Of a stretch of 64,000 bases of DNA, positions 46,371 to 56,205 are shown piece by piece. Made by a program: the position numbers and the translations under genes. The notes below the pieces were generated by a model, which saw nothing but the letters and a program-made list of their open reading frames with translations, was not told where the DNA came from and ran no database searches. Every line of letters starts with the position of its first letter. The first letter of the stretch is position 1. This DNA is from Methylophaga sp. (GTDB lineage Bacteria > Pseudomonadota > Gammaproteobacteria > Nitrosococcales > Methylophagaceae), in the NCBI GenBank assembly GCA_030148085.1, contig JASBUF010000059.1, positions 18,962 to 82,961 of the forward strand, given 5' to 3'.

Positions 46371-46970
46371 CTATGCCTGAGAGGGCCATTGTCCGTGGAA
46401 AAACTGTTGGTCTAATGGACGTCGCTGGCGCGGTTTAAGTTCCCGCTCCATTTGTTCCTCATTCAGGCTGTCCAGCGGTGCAGGGTGCCCAATCGCAATC
46501 ATCGCCCACATATTAAGGTTATCCGGCAAGGCAAAGTGCTGACGCATTTTGTCGGCGTCGAAGCCACCCATCTGATGACTGACCAGGCCCATTGCTGTTG
46601 CTTGCAGACAGAGGCTGATACTGGCTGCGCCCGAGTCATAGCCATTCCAGCGATTAGGCTTTCCGTTATGTTCAAACTCCGGAACAGAGGCAGCAAGGAT
46701 GAGAATGGGCGCATTTTTAGCCCAGTCCTGATTGCCTGGAGACAAGGCATCCAAGGCTTTTTCCCACGCGGCTTTATTCGTGAATTTATTACAGATCAAA
46801 TAACGCCAGGGGGCATCGCCGTAGCAGGAGGGTGCCCAGCGGGCGGCTTCGGTTAACGCGGTAATTTGCTCGGCAGTCACTTCAACTGTCGGGTCGTAGG
46901 CGCGACCACTCCAGCGCTCTGCCAAAACGTGTTCTATCGCTTGTTCAGTGTCAGCCGGTTTTTGAATCAT
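46371..46970 (-). CDS. Nitroreductase family FMN oxidoreductase
   Basis: A 199-residue flavin protein (start taken at the ATG 46968-46970, which gives the usual N-terminus MIQKPADTEQAIEHVLAERWSGRAY). FMN phosphate contacts are RWSGRAYD and the loop ARWAPSCYGDAPWRYLIC; the C-terminal RRPLDQQFFHGQW is typical of this subgroup. It probably reduces quinones, enones or nitro groups with NAD(P)H; the natural substrate is unknown. It runs in the same direction as the yhbY gene, whose stop is 4 bp before it. Confidence 0.88.
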   Translation of the reverse strand: MIQKPADTEQAIEHVLAERWSGRAYDPTVEVTAEQITALTEAARWAPSCYGDAPWRYLICNKFTNKAAWEKALDALSPGNQDWAKNAPILILAASVPEFEHNGKPNRWNGYDSGAASISLCLQATAMGLVSHQMGGFDADKMRQHFALPDNLNMWAMIAIGHPAPLDSLNEEQMERELKPRQRRPLDQQFFHGQWPSQA

Positions 46971-46974
46971 GAGC

Positions 46975-47268
46975 TTACCTAGGAAGTTGAATCGAAGGTT
47001 CTTTTGCAGCGCGGTAGAAAGCACCGATATTGCCAATGATCATGACCAGTTCGGCATTGCTCCGCTGCGCAATCTCTTCCAGCATGGCTTTACGTTCTGC
47101 GCGTTCTTGCCCACTGATACGGACTTTAATCAGCTCATGATGATTAAGCGCATTATCGATTTCAGCGACAACGTTGTCAGTCAGTCCACTGTTACCAACC
47201 ATCACTACCGGTTTGAGTGAGTGCGCCAATTCTTTAAGGTAGCGCTTTTGTTTATTCGTCACTGCCAT
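46975..47268 (-). CDS. yhbY: YhbY RNA-binding protein (CRS1-YhbY/KH-like domain)
   Basis: A 97-residue protein comprising a single CRM domain: QKRYLKELAHSLKPVVMVGNSGLTDNVVAEIDNALNHHELIKVRI with the GxxG-like loop and VMIIGNIGAFYR at the end. YhbY associates with pre-50S particles. The frame extends upstream to 47445, but the ATG at 47266-47268 gives the family length and does not overlap rlmL. It is divergent from rlmL across 48 bp. Confidence 0.94.
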   Translation of the reverse strand: MAVTNKQKRYLKELAHSLKPVVMVGNSGLTDNVVAEIDNALNHHELIKVRISGQERAERKAMLEEIAQRSNAELVMIIGNIGAFYRAAKEPSIQLPR

Positions 47269-47316
47269 GAAATGAGTTACCTGTTTAAAATATACGGAGT
47301 ATAACAGGAACCCAAT

Positions 47317-49512
47317 ATGGCTAAACAACACAAGTTCACGGTCACCGCGGCACGGGGCATGCTGCCGCTGCTGGCAGACGAACTCAAGCATCTCGGCATC
47401 AAACAGTTCAAACAGGAACAAGGCAATATTCGCTTTACCGGGCAATTAGAAGACGCATACAAAGTCTGTCTCTGGTCGCGGGTAGCAATCCGTGTGTTAA
47501 TGCCGCTGGCGACGGTTCCTGCTAATGATCCAGAACAGTTGTATGACAGTGTCAAAGCCATGCCATGGGAAGAGCACCTCAATGGTGAAGAGGGAACACT
47601 AGCAGTCGACTTCAACAGCTTTCGCTCCAAAATCAAGCACAGCCAATACGGTGCACAAAAAGTGAAAGACGCTATCGTTGATCGGTTTCGCGAGATGACC
47701 GGCATGCGTCCATCCGTGGATTTGTATCAGCCGGATATTCGGGTCAATGTTTATCTGCGCCACAATCAAGCCACTATCAGTCTGGATCTCTCAGGTGAAA
47801 GTCTGCATCGTCGTGGATACCGTGCCCGTAATACGACAGCGCCTCTGAAAGAACATCTCGCTGCTGCTATTTTGCTCAGCGCGGAATGGCCACAACAGGC
47901 CAGACAGGGCAGAGCGTTGCTCGATCCGATGTGCGGTTCCGGTACCTTTCTGATTGAAGCGGCGATGATAGCGGCGGATATTGCTCCGGGTATTTTGCGT
48001 GACTATTTTGGTTTCAGCTTCTGGAAACAGCATGATCGTGAAGCCTGGAAACGCCTGAAAGCGGATGCTGAGCGCCGTCGACAGGCTGGCTTATCCCGCC
48101 TGCCTGTGATTGTAGGGGGCGATGCTGATCCACAAGCCACTGAAGCGGCACGTGCCAATATTGCTGAAGCGGGTCTTGCTGAGTGGATACAGGTGCATGA
48201 TCGTCGCTTGCAGGACTGGCCAGCTGTGGCTGACAGTCTGCCTAGAGCGGGTTTACTGGTCTGTAATCCGCCTTACGGTGAGCGTATGGGCGATGTCGAT
48301 ACCTTACATAATTTGTATGAAAAACTTGGCGATATCGTTCGAGGCTCGCTACCGGGCTGGCGTACTGCACTCATCACTGATAACGCACAACTGGGTAAGT
48401 TTACTGGCCTGACACTCTTCGACAGCGTGCCATTTGATAACGGACCGATTGCCTGTGATGTGCTGTTTTATCGCGCACCGAAGCCCGTTCGTGCTGACGA
48501 GATGTCATCAACGAGTGAAACGCTGCCTGCTGACAAAGTTACGGAAGTGGAGCAGATAGACATCAGTGAACAAGGTCGCATGTTTGAAAACCGACTGAAA
48601 AAGAACCTCAAACACCTGACGAAATGGGCACGTAAGAACAATATCAGCTGCTACCGAATCTATGATGCAGATTTACCGGACTATGCGCTGGCGATTGATC
48701 TCTATGATGATCAGGTGCATGTGCAGGAATACGCGCCGCCCAAGCAGATCGATGCACAAAAAGCGGTAGAACGTCTCAAGGAAGCGATGCAGATCATTCC
48801 TGATGTATTGGAGGTTCCGGCGGCCAACGTCGCACTGAAAGTGCGTCAGAAACAGCGTGGACTAAATCAGTATGAAGCGCAGGCTGCGCAGAATCAGCGG
48901 ATTCAGGTGCAGGAAAATGGCCTTAAGTTCTGGGTCAATCTGAAAGATTATCTGGATACCGGTCTGTTTCTTGATCACCGAGATACCCGCCATATGCTGA
49001 TGTCACAGGCGGCAGGTAAGGATTTTCTCAATTTGTTCTCATACACCAGCTCGGCCAGCGTTTATGCTGCGGCGGGCAATGCGAAATCTACTACTAGCGT
49101 GGATATGTCGAACACCTACCTGAACTGGTCTCGTGACAATATGCAATTGAATGGTTTTGACGGTGAGCAGCACCAGTTTATCCGCGCCAACTGTCTGGAA
49201 TGGCTACAGGCAGCACAGCAGGAACCACGACGTTACGATCTGATCTTCCTTGATCCACCGACGTTCTCGAATTCGAGCCGTATGGAAGGAGTGTTTGATA
49301 TCCAGCGCGATCACCCGAGCCTGATTCGCATGGCTGGGCAGTTGCTGAAAGACAAGGGGCAGCTGGTGTTTTCGACCAACCGCCGTGATTTCAAAATGGT
49401 GGAAGCTGAGTTCGAGGGGCTACGCCTGACTGATATCAGCTCACAGACAATACCAAGGGACTTTGATCGCAATCGCAAAATCCATTATTGCTGGTTGATT
49501 GAAAAGCTCTAG
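47317..49512 (+). CDS. rlmL: Fused 23S rRNA methyltransferase RlmKL
   Basis: A 731-residue two-enzyme fusion (E. coli RlmKL 702). An N-terminal ferredoxin-like and THUMP domain (1-160) is followed by the RlmL methyltransferase with LLDPMCGSGTFLIEAAM and LVCNPPYGERMG, which makes m2G2445. The RlmK half has LNLFSYTSSASVYAA and LIFLDPPTFSNS, which makes m7G2069. Together they modify the peptidyl-transferase region. A linker of about 45 acidic residues (DEMSSTSETLPADKVTEVEQ) is longer than usual. Single gene divergent from yhbY. Confidence 0.96.
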   Translation: MAKQHKFTVTAARGMLPLLADELKHLGIKQFKQEQGNIRFTGQLEDAYKVCLWSRVAIRVLMPLATVPANDPEQLYDSVKAMPWEEHLNGEEGTLAVDFNSFRSKIKHSQYGAQKVKDAIVDRFREMTGMRPSVDLYQPDIRVNVYLRHNQATISLDLSGESLHRRGYRARNTTAPLKEHLAAAILLSAEWPQQARQGRALLDPMCGSGTFLIEAAMIAADIAPGILRDYFGFSFWKQHDREAWKRLKADAERRRQAGLSRLPVIVGGDADPQATEAARANIAEAGLAEWIQVHDRRLQDWPAVADSLPRAGLLVCNPPYGERMGDVDTLHNLYEKLGDIVRGSLPGWRTALITDNAQLGKFTGLTLFDSVPFDNGPIACDVLFYRAPKPVRADEMSSTSETLPADKVTEVEQIDISEQGRMFENRLKKNLKHLTKWARKNNISCYRIYDADLPDYALAIDLYDDQVHVQEYAPPKQIDAQKAVERLKEAMQIIPDVLEVPAANVALKVRQKQRGLNQYEAQAAQNQRIQVQENGLKFWVNLKDYLDTGLFLDHRDTRHMLMSQAAGKDFLNLFSYTSSASVYAAAGNAKSTTSVDMSNTYLNWSRDNMQLNGFDGEQHQFIRANCLEWLQAAQQEPRRYDLIFLDPPTFSNSSRMEGVFDIQRDHPSLIRMAGQLLKDKGQLVFSTNRRDFKMVEAEFEGLRLTDISSQTIPRDFDRNRKIHYCWLIEKL

Positions 49513-49582
49513 TTAGCCTGACATTAAATTGTCATGCGGTGACAGTAGGCTATGCCTGATTTATTTATAAAGCAGGGCAGCT

Positions 49583-49750
49583 ATGTCATCACATTCACAC
49601 CGTCAGCACTTTAATAGTCTGGAAGAGTGGCGTTTGTACGGGCCAGATTTGGGAGAGGAATACTTCCCTAAATTTACTACGCCAACGCAAACCTTTCAGC
49701 AATGGCTGCAGGAAAACCCGGAAGGTTATGTGAACTCAGTCCATGACTGA
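49583..49750 (+). CDS. 55-residue conserved-looking small protein
   Basis: An ATG with a purine-rich site (AGCAGGGCAG) 5 bp upstream opens a 55-codon frame: polar, with aromatic residues (SLEEWRLYGPDLGEEYFPKF and TFQQWLQENPEGYV) and His-rich at its start. The composition is protein-like and not antisense to any other gene, and its stop is 2 bp from the convergent ParA-like stop. No family is recognised and no membrane segment is present. Confidence 0.6.
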   Translation: MSSHSHRQHFNSLEEWRLYGPDLGEEYFPKFTTPTQTFQQWLQENPEGYVNSVHD

Positions 49751-49752
49751 GT

Positions 49753-50508
49753 TCAGAACTCGCTGAGTGTCGTTTTAATATCTTGCCACAGCTGGGCATA
49801 AGCCCGGCTGACCGCTGAGGCTTTATCAAAAGCAGGTAGCGGTGCGCGGTGGTCGCCCATACGCTCAACCACAGCCGCATACGGAATGGATGTGGTCAGA
49901 CCGTTTTTCAGCATTTTCGGTGGGTGTGCCAGCATAACCCGGTGCAAGCTGCGCCGGCGATCCACCATGGTAAAAAACGCATGCAAACGCTTGGCTTTGA
50001 GCTTGTTTTCTTTAAAGAAATCGCGGGTTTGTTCAAAAGTACGCAGTGACAGATGAGTCGGAATGATTGGCAGATACAATGAATCTGCAGTTTCAAAAAT
50101 CTGCTCTGTCAGTACGGAAAAACTGGGTGGACAGTCCAAAATGACTAAGCCGTAATTTTCGCCAAACGGTTCGACCAGTTTGGTGATGAGGTTACGTTTA
50201 CCCTGTTCATTCTGTTGCGCCAGCTGTTGGTCCAGATGACGCAGAGAAAAGTCCGAGGGAATGATATCCAGATTGGCGTAATCAGTGCTTTTCACCAACT
50301 CTCCAATCGGGGTTTTGCCATTTAGAATTTTTTTCGGCGCTGTTTTGGTTTTCGCCTTACTGTTGAGTAGCCAAGACGCTGCACCCTGCGGGTCCAAATC
50401 CCAGAGCAGGGTGGGTATGCCTTCATTGGCAGCATGCCAGGCAATATTCACTGCCGACGTGGTTTTACCCACACCACCCTTGAGGTTGAAAAAGGCAATG
50501 GTTTCCAT
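49753..50508 (-). CDS. ParA-family ATPase (orphan)
   Basis: A 251-residue deviant-Walker ATPase: FNLKGGVGKTTSAVNIAW (Lys15 in the GKT), LLWDLDPQGAAS with the metal Asp, and ILDCPPSFSVL as Walker B. The nearby ParB partner of chromosome or plasmid segregation loci is missing, and no parS-like palindrome is seen. It stands 9 bp before ppk1 in the same direction as ppk1, so ppk1 and this gene are co-transcribed. It may act in positioning another cargo such as polyphosphate granules or a membrane complex, but that is speculation. Confidence 0.85.
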   Translation of the reverse strand: METIAFFNLKGGVGKTTSAVNIAWHAANEGIPTLLWDLDPQGAASWLLNSKAKTKTAPKKILNGKTPIGELVKSTDYANLDIIPSDFSLRHLDQQLAQQNEQGKRNLITKLVEPFGENYGLVILDCPPSFSVLTEQIFETADSLYLPIIPTHLSLRTFEQTRDFFKENKLKAKRLHAFFTMVDRRRSLHRVMLAHPPKMLKNGLTTSIPYAAVVERMGDHRAPLPAFDKASAVSRAYAQLWQDIKTTLSEF

Positions 50509-50517
50509 AGTGCGGAC

Positions 50518-52605
50518 TTAGAAGGTCTTGGCCATTTTTTCCAGCAAAGCCTGCTGCGCTGCGATGGGTGTGTCGGTGTCCGGGCATTCAACGCGGTGAT
50601 AACGACCATCGGAGGTCAAAATCCACGCCTGACTATTGTCTTCCAGGTAGGTTTCTAAATCCTCGATAATTCGTTGACGCAGCTTCTTCGACTCAATCGG
50701 GAAACAGGTTTCAACACGACGCAAAAGATTTCGCTTCATCAAGTCAGCGCTACCGGCCCAGATCTCCTGCTCACCACCATTTTCGAAAAAGAAGACACGG
50801 GTGTGTTCAAGAAAACGACCAATAATACTGCGCACGTGAATGGTTTCAGAGAGACCTTCCACGCCCGGTTTCAGACAGCAGATACCGCGCACGATCAGAT
50901 CAATTTTGACACCGGCCATGGAAGCCCGGTACAGCGCCTGAATCATTTCCTGTTCCACCACGGCATTCACTTTAAAGATAATACGTGCTGGGCGGCCCGC
51001 TTCAGCATGTTCGATTTCACGTTCGATTTTCTTGATAAGCCCCTCATGCAGGGTGAACGGTGCCTGCAGGAGTTTATGCATCTGCGGAATCCGACCCAGA
51101 CTGGTGAGTTGAATAAACAGATTATTCACGTCTTCACCGATTTGTTTGTCTGAGGTCAGCAGGCCATAGTCGGTATAAACGCGTGCTGTGCCTGGATGAT
51201 AGTTACCAGTACCGAGGTGAACATAACGGCGTAGTTTGCTGTTTTCACGGCGCAGAATCAGCAGCATCTTGGCATGGGTTTTATAACCCACGATGCCATA
51301 CACCACATGGGCACCGGCTTCCTGCAGTCTGGCCGCCAGCGCAACGTTGGCCTCTTCATCGAAACGCGCCCGTAGTTCGATAACCACTGTAACTTCTTTA
51401 CCGGCCTGGGCCGCTAACACCAGGGCATCGACAATCGGAGATTTGGCACCAGTACGGTATAAGGTCTGTTTAATGGCCAGAACATGACTATCGGCAGCAG
51501 CCTGGCGCAGCATATCGATAAGTGGTGTGAATGACTGGTAGGGGTGGTGCAGCAACATATCCTGCTTACGCAGTGTGGCAAAAATATCCACATCTGGCGT
51601 CAGCCCATCAGGGCGACCCTGGGTAAAGGGTTTGAATTTCAGATCCGGACGGTCCACCAGTGAGCAGACAGCCTGAATCCGGCTCAGATTAACCGGTCCG
51701 TTAACCAAATAGACGTTGTCACGTTCCATCGCACATTCGTTGCGCAGGAACTCAACCATGTCTTCAGGGCAGTTATGTGCAATTTCGAGTCGAACTTCGT
51801 CACCGTAATTACGCTGGGTCAATTCATCAGCAATCGTGGCGAGCAGATCGCTGGTTTCTTCGGTATCAATGGCGAGATCACTGTTACGGGTTACGCGGAA
51901 CTGGTAGCAACCCTTGACCTTCATACCAAAGAACAGATCTTCAGCAAAGGCGTGGATGATAGATGATAGGAAGACAAACTTGTATTCGCCCGGTTGACAC
52001 AGCTCTTCAGGAAACTGAATGACGCGTGGCAAGGCTCGAGGTGCCTGCAGGATCGCGTAGCCACGGTCGCGACCAAAAGCGTCCTTACCAACCAATGAAA
52101 CGATAAAGTTCAAACTCTTGTTGAGCAGGCGTGGGAAGGGATGCGCAGAGTCGAGTCCCATCGGGCTCAGAATCGGCAGGATTTCTTCCTGGAAGTAGTT
52201 TTGCAGCCATTTGCTGTGTTCATCACTCCACTGCGAACGGGGCAGCACACGGATCGACTCTTCTTCCAGTAACGGCAGTAAAACTTCATTCATGATGCGG
52301 TATTGTTCTTCAACCAGCTCATGTGCACGCTGACTGATGAGTTTCAGGCATTCATGAGCGGTTACTTGATCCGCTTCAATATAAGGATCGCCGATTTCCA
52401 GTTGTTGGATCAGGCCGGCGACTCGGACTTCAAAAAACTCATCCAGATTGGTGCTGGAAATGCACAGGTAGTTCAGCCGCTCAAGCAACGGCACGCTGGG
52501 ATCCAGCGCCTGCTGTAATACCCGCCAGTTAAATTCAAGCAGGCTCAACTCACGATTGATGTAGAGTTCCGGGTTATTGAGATCAATGGTTTGTTCTTGT
52601 TTCAT
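50518..52605 (-). CDS. ppk1: Polyphosphate kinase 1
   Basis: A 695-residue enzyme (E. coli Ppk 688). The N-terminal domain starts YINRELSLLEFNWRVLQQA, and the head domain is followed by two phospholipase-D-like catalytic domains. The phospho-histidine segment YKTHAKMLLILR and the second conserved His in YVHLGTGNYHP are both present. It makes polyphosphate reversibly from ATP. It precedes the ParA-like gene by 9 bp and has no ppx beside it. Confidence 0.96.
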   Translation of the reverse strand: MKQEQTIDLNNPELYINRELSLLEFNWRVLQQALDPSVPLLERLNYLCISSTNLDEFFEVRVAGLIQQLEIGDPYIEADQVTAHECLKLISQRAHELVEEQYRIMNEVLLPLLEEESIRVLPRSQWSDEHSKWLQNYFQEEILPILSPMGLDSAHPFPRLLNKSLNFIVSLVGKDAFGRDRGYAILQAPRALPRVIQFPEELCQPGEYKFVFLSSIIHAFAEDLFFGMKVKGCYQFRVTRNSDLAIDTEETSDLLATIADELTQRNYGDEVRLEIAHNCPEDMVEFLRNECAMERDNVYLVNGPVNLSRIQAVCSLVDRPDLKFKPFTQGRPDGLTPDVDIFATLRKQDMLLHHPYQSFTPLIDMLRQAAADSHVLAIKQTLYRTGAKSPIVDALVLAAQAGKEVTVVIELRARFDEEANVALAARLQEAGAHVVYGIVGYKTHAKMLLILRRENSKLRRYVHLGTGNYHPGTARVYTDYGLLTSDKQIGEDVNNLFIQLTSLGRIPQMHKLLQAPFTLHEGLIKKIEREIEHAEAGRPARIIFKVNAVVEQEMIQALYRASMAGVKIDLIVRGICCLKPGVEGLSETIHVRSIIGRFLEHTRVFFFENGGEQEIWAGSADLMKRNLLRRVETCFPIESKKLRQRIIEDLETYLEDNSQAWILTSDGRYHRVECPDTDTPIAAQQALLEKMAKTF

Positions 52606-52680
52606 AAATCCTTGCGGCGTCAGAGCGCAGTAATCCTTGTTAGCCTAGGCTGCTTGTGTGACAGCAATATGACCGCTAAG

Positions 52681-53160
52681 TTACCAGCGGTACTTGTTAT
52701 ACATGTCCGGATTGGCCCAGAAACGACTATTGAGCCAGTCCCTTTTGGGTTGGTAGTTTTCAATCGCATAACTGAAAATTTGCAGCCCGTCTTCGGTACC
52801 ACCGATATGTCGAAACCCCATCGCCAGATAGTCAGTCAGTTGCCAGCCCTGGGTTTTCGCAATCTCTGGGTGACTGATTAATAGCACATGCGGCGCGTAG
52901 CGATTTTTAATCATGCCCAACCATTGCTCTGCCGCGGTTTTATCCAATGACTCCGTTAGATGACTGATAACGGCCAGATCGACAGGGGATAGAGTCTGGA
53001 GCTGTTGTTGACTGAACGGTGTCGTCAGGTGCTGCAATTTAGTATCATTATCTATTTGCAGACACATTGCCGCTGTATCGCCGGCTGTCAAAATCGACTG
53101 AGGGTTGAATTGACGGACAAACGGCGCCAGCAGGCTGAATAGGGCAACTGAATTGGTCAT
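52681..53160 (-). CDS. DUF6231-like hypothetical protein
   Basis: A 159-residue protein with a Rossmann-like pattern ([41 protein letters not shown]), resembling a truncated methyltransferase fold without a clear SAM loop. This matches what I recall of DUF6231 in gammaproteobacteria, but the name is not certain. The C-terminus [12 protein letters not shown] is distinctive. It is divergent from the YcgN-like gene, whose ATG overlaps it by 2 nt. Confidence 0.65.
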   Translation of the reverse strand: MTNSVALFSLLAPFVRQFNPQSILTAGDTAAMCLQIDNDTKLQHLTTPFSQQQLQTLSPVDLAVISHLTESLDKTAAEQWLGMIKNRYAPHVLLISHPEIAKTQGWQLTDYLAMGFRHIGGTEDGLQIFSYAIENYQPKRDWLNSRFWANPDMYNKYRW

Positions 53161-53629
53161 GATAGAACAGGATAAAACATCTGTTGAATTCTGGAAACAT
53201 AAACGCCTGAGCGAGATGACTCACGACGAATGGGAGAGTCTCTGCGATGGCTGTGCCCGTTGTTGTCTGCATAAACTCGAAGATGAAGATGACGGCCGTA
53301 TGTACTACACCGCGGCAGCCTGCTCTTTACTCGATATCAACAGCTGCCGCTGCAAGGATTACAACAATCGTCTGAGTATCGTGCCGGAATGTCTTCAGCT
53401 CAGCATTAAAAACGCCCATTATTTTGACTGGCTGCCATCGACCTGCGCTTATCGTTTGTTGGCCGAAGGCGAGCCCTTACCTGAATGGCATCCACTGATA
53501 ACCGGGGATCCGGAAAGCGTACACAAAGCCGGAATCTCCGTTCGTCATATTGCCAAACCAGAAGACGAGATCGACGATCTCACCGAGGCGGTGATTAAGC
53601 TTATCCACGAACCCGATCCAGATACATGA
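53159..53629 (+). CDS. ycgN: YcgN-type cysteine cluster protein (UPF0260)
   Basis: A 156-residue protein (start taken at ATG 53159; the frame opens at TTG 53153). It contains the metal-binding cysteines typical of the YkgJ/YcgN family: [38 protein letters not shown] and [10 protein letters not shown]. These proteins probably bind zinc or iron; function unknown. The ATG overlaps the start of the divergent DUF6231-like gene by 2 nt, and the stop overlaps the next gene by 4 nt. Confidence 0.9.
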   Translation: MIEQDKTSVEFWKHKRLSEMTHDEWESLCDGCARCCLHKLEDEDDGRMYYTAAACSLLDINSCRCKDYNNRLSIVPECLQLSIKNAHYFDWLPSTCAYRLLAEGEPLPEWHPLITGDPESVHKAGISVRHIAKPEDEIDDLTEAVIKLIHEPDPDT

Positions 53630-54054
53630 CGCCTGAAGAAAGTCGCGACTTTACTGCCAGACTGGAGCAGGCAGCAGTATTGCTGCTGGAGCTTGAGATC
53701 TATAGGAAACCAGATGACCTGGCGCGCCGTTTTGGTCTGCCATTACCCGTCGTGCGTTACTGGTGGCGACAAACCGATGAAGAGACCCATCCGGTCGATC
53801 AGACACAATTATCGCCACGTGAAGTGAAAAACATTCGCAAGGCCACCCAGACACTGGAAGGCTGGGAAAAAATCAAACGTTATCGTCCACCTTGTGGTGC
53901 CAAACTGCCCGGAGGTAAACGTTGCAAACGTTCTGTTGCCATTCGTCCACCGGAAGCCTGGGGAATGGGGGCGTTGGCAACGCGCTGCCGCTTGCATGGA
54001 GGCCTATCCAAACGCATGTCAAAAAAATTAACAGACGAAGACGATGTGATGTAA
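53626..54054 (+). CDS. HTH plus Cys/His motif protein, unknown
   Basis: A 142-residue protein. The first half has a helix-turn-helix-like run ([27 protein letters not shown], about 24-48). The second half has four candidate metal ligands: Cys90, Cys100, Cys121 and His124 in [14 protein letters not shown]...RCRLHGG. The LHGG ending with basic residues (LHGGLSKR) is a theme also seen in small phage and island proteins. It overlaps the ycgN stop by 4 nt, so it is co-translated with it. A zinc-containing DNA-binding protein is plausible. Confidence 0.7.
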   Translation: MTPEESRDFTARLEQAAVLLLELEIYRKPDDLARRFGLPLPVVRYWWRQTDEETHPVDQTQLSPREVKNIRKATQTLEGWEKIKRYRPPCGAKLPGGKRCKRSVAIRPPEAWGMGALATRCRLHGGLSKRMSKKLTDEDDVM

Positions 54055-54101
54055 CCTAGGACGCAACATTCTTATTCATCATCGAGTTGACTGCGACCTA
54101 A

Positions 54102-54539
54102 ATGATTGCGAATACGGAAGTTCTAAAACGTCTAGCCGACCTCTGCCATGCTGCTGAAACTGGCACCTTTTTTATCACCACCACAGACAATAAGGCCTGC
54201 CACATACTGGTTGAAACAGGGCGTATTACAGCCTTGTCCTATGGTGCTCACCGTGGACAGTGCGTGGTAGCTGAGCTTCCTTTTATAAAAATCGAGCGAT
54301 TTTCATTTAAACAAAACATGAAAATGCCATTGACCAGCCGCTCTTTTGTCGACGAGGGTGTGAATGTGCTTGAGTCATTGGGGTTGCATCATATAGATAG
54401 CCAGCATGAAACCAAACGTGTTTATCGTGGTGTTGAAATTGAAGAAACACGAGTGATCCCCACACTAAAAAAAGCCAGTAACGAAGTAACACACAAAAAA
54501 CCAGCCCGTATGTACCGCGGACGCGTCGTTGACGACTGA
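54102..54539 (+). CDS. Hypothetical protein with DUF4388-like fold and YRG motifs
   Basis: A 145-residue protein. The N-terminal half (FFITTTDNKACHILVETGRITALSYGAHRGQ) has the pattern of the DUF4388/roadblock-like sensing modules: beta hairpin, G-R-I-T-A-L-x-Y and a small helix. The last 40 residues carry two copies of R-V/M-Y-R-G (108-110 and 138-140), a motif also seen in DUF4278 proteins. Both links are by pattern, and neither is certain. It stands alone between the HTH gene and apeB. Confidence 0.55.
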   Translation: MIANTEVLKRLADLCHAAETGTFFITTTDNKACHILVETGRITALSYGAHRGQCVVAELPFIKIERFSFKQNMKMPLTSRSFVDEGVNVLESLGLHHIDSQHETKRVYRGVEIEETRVIPTLKKASNEVTHKKPARMYRGRVVDD

Positions 54540-54605
54540 CAATGATCGAATCTGAGAGCTAAAATCGGTATCATACCGGTCACTTTTCTTAGGTAAGCTA
54601 ATTTC

Positions 54606-55904
54606 ATGGCAAACTCTACCACTGCATTCAATCAGGGACTGTGTGCTTTTCTTGACCAGTCGCCAACGCCGTATCATGCGGTAGCCACGATGAAGAGCCT
54701 GCTTATGGAGCAGGGCTTTAGTGCATTATCAGAAGCTGATATCTGGGGAACATTGCCTGCCGGTCGTTACTTTGTCACGCGTAATGATTCCTCCATCATT
54801 GCTTTTGTGTTGGCTGATGGCGAACTTGCTGAAAACGGCATTTATATGGTGGGCGCCCATACCGATAGCCCATGCCTGAAGGTCAAACCCAAACCGGAAA
54901 AAGTTCGTCAGACACTACTTCAACTGGGGGTTGAAGTCTATGGCGGTGCGCTACTTAACCCGTGGTTTGATCGCGATTTGTCGATGGCTGGCCGCGTCAG
55001 CTATGAAGATAAGCAGGGTCAGATTCGTCAGACTTTAGTAAATTTCCACGCGCCAGTAGCGGTGATTCCGAGCCTTGCGATTCACCTTGATCGCGAAGTG
55101 AATCAAAACCGCAGCATTAATCCTCAGCAGCACCTGCCACCCGTACTGTGTCAGCTGGAAGATGGCGATAAACTCGATTTCAGAGCTTTGTTGGAACAGC
55201 AATGCCGCCAGCAACATCCGGATTTAGATGTCGGCAAAGTGCTGGATTATGAAATCAGCTTCTATGACACGCAAAAAGCGGCAGTAACCGGACTTTCCGG
55301 TGACTTTATCAGCAGCGCACGTCTGGATAACCTACTCAGCTGTTATGTGGGCTTGCAGTCATTACTGGCGGCAGAAGGCAAACGTTCAGCGTTACTGGTT
55401 TGTAATGATCATGAAGAAGTCGGCAGTCAGTCCAGCAGTGGTGCACAAGGGACGTTCCTGCAATCGGTATTGCAGCGACTGACGCAAACACAGGAAAACT
55501 ACCAGCGCATGATGGAACGCTCGATGCTGATTTCGGCAGACAATGCGCATGCGATTCATCCGAACTATCCGGATCGCCATGATGCTGATCATGGCCCGAT
55601 TTTGAATCGTGGCCCTGTGATTAAAACCAATGCCAACCAGCGCTATGCCACGAACAGTGAAACCAGTGCGGTGTTTCGTCAGCTATGCGAACAGCATGAT
55701 GTGCCGGTGCAGGACTTTGTGGTGCGAACCGACATGGCCTGTGGCAGTACCATTGGTCCGATTACCGCATCAACTTTAGGCATACGGACACTTGATATTG
55801 GTGTGCCGACCTTTGGCATGCACTCCATCCGCGAAATGGCGGGTAGCCGAGATGCTGACATGCTGTGCCGGGTGTTAACCGCGTTTTACAACTACACAAA
55901 CTAA
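54606..55904 (+). CDS. apeB: M18 family aminopeptidase
   Basis: A 432-residue metallo-aminopeptidase with the M18 zinc ligands in [48 protein letters not shown] and [15 protein letters not shown]. It forms a tetrahedral dodecamer in other bacteria and removes acidic or neutral N-terminal residues. Length matches the PA/E. coli-type ApeB. It has its own start and is 16 bp from the small gene behind it. Confidence 0.95.
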   Translation: MANSTTAFNQGLCAFLDQSPTPYHAVATMKSLLMEQGFSALSEADIWGTLPAGRYFVTRNDSSIIAFVLADGELAENGIYMVGAHTDSPCLKVKPKPEKVRQTLLQLGVEVYGGALLNPWFDRDLSMAGRVSYEDKQGQIRQTLVNFHAPVAVIPSLAIHLDREVNQNRSINPQQHLPPVLCQLEDGDKLDFRALLEQQCRQQHPDLDVGKVLDYEISFYDTQKAAVTGLSGDFISSARLDNLLSCYVGLQSLLAAEGKRSALLVCNDHEEVGSQSSSGAQGTFLQSVLQRLTQTQENYQRMMERSMLISADNAHAIHPNYPDRHDADHGPILNRGPVIKTNANQRYATNSETSAVFRQLCEQHDVPVQDFVVRTDMACGSTIGPITASTLGIRTLDIGVPTFGMHSIREMAGSRDADMLCRVLTAFYNYTN

Positions 55905-55920
55905 GAGGAAAGCAATCTAA

Positions 55921-56205
55921 ATGGCTGAAACTGTTGATGAATTGACCGTCGAGTATTTCGAAGGCGAACAAATGACCGTGAAAGAACTGGATAAGGTCAT
56001 TTTAACCAAAGGTGCATGGGCTACCGTCATGTTCCGTTATCAGGATCTGGATCGTAAAAGTGGTGATTTTGGCCCAGATAAATACACGATTCGTCGTTAT
56101 CAGAAACGCAATGGCGAATACAGCCAGCGCTCTAAATTCAACATCTCCAGCCGTGATCAGGCAGAGCAAATCGTCGCAGCATTGACCAAGTGGACGAATG
56201 AATAA
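55921..56205 (+). CDS. Conserved small protein, unknown
   Basis: A 94-residue soluble protein (AGGAAAGC Shine-Dalgarno before the ATG). The central TKGAWATVMFRYQDLDRKSGDFGPDKYTIRRYQKRNGEYSQRSKFNISSRDQAEQI is a tidy alpha-beta module that I recall as conserved in other gammaproteobacteria near apeB-type genes. It overlaps the DUF445 gene by 8 nt, so it is coupled to it. Function unknown. Confidence 0.75.
   Translation: MAETVDELTVEYFEGEQMTVKELDKVILTKGAWATVMFRYQDLDRKSGDFGPDKYTIRRYQKRNGEYSQRSKFNISSRDQAEQIVAALTKWTNE

Noticed and set aside
49753..50508. A plasmid or chromosome partition locus
   Set aside because: No ParB gene or parS-like repeat accompanies the ParA-type ATPase.
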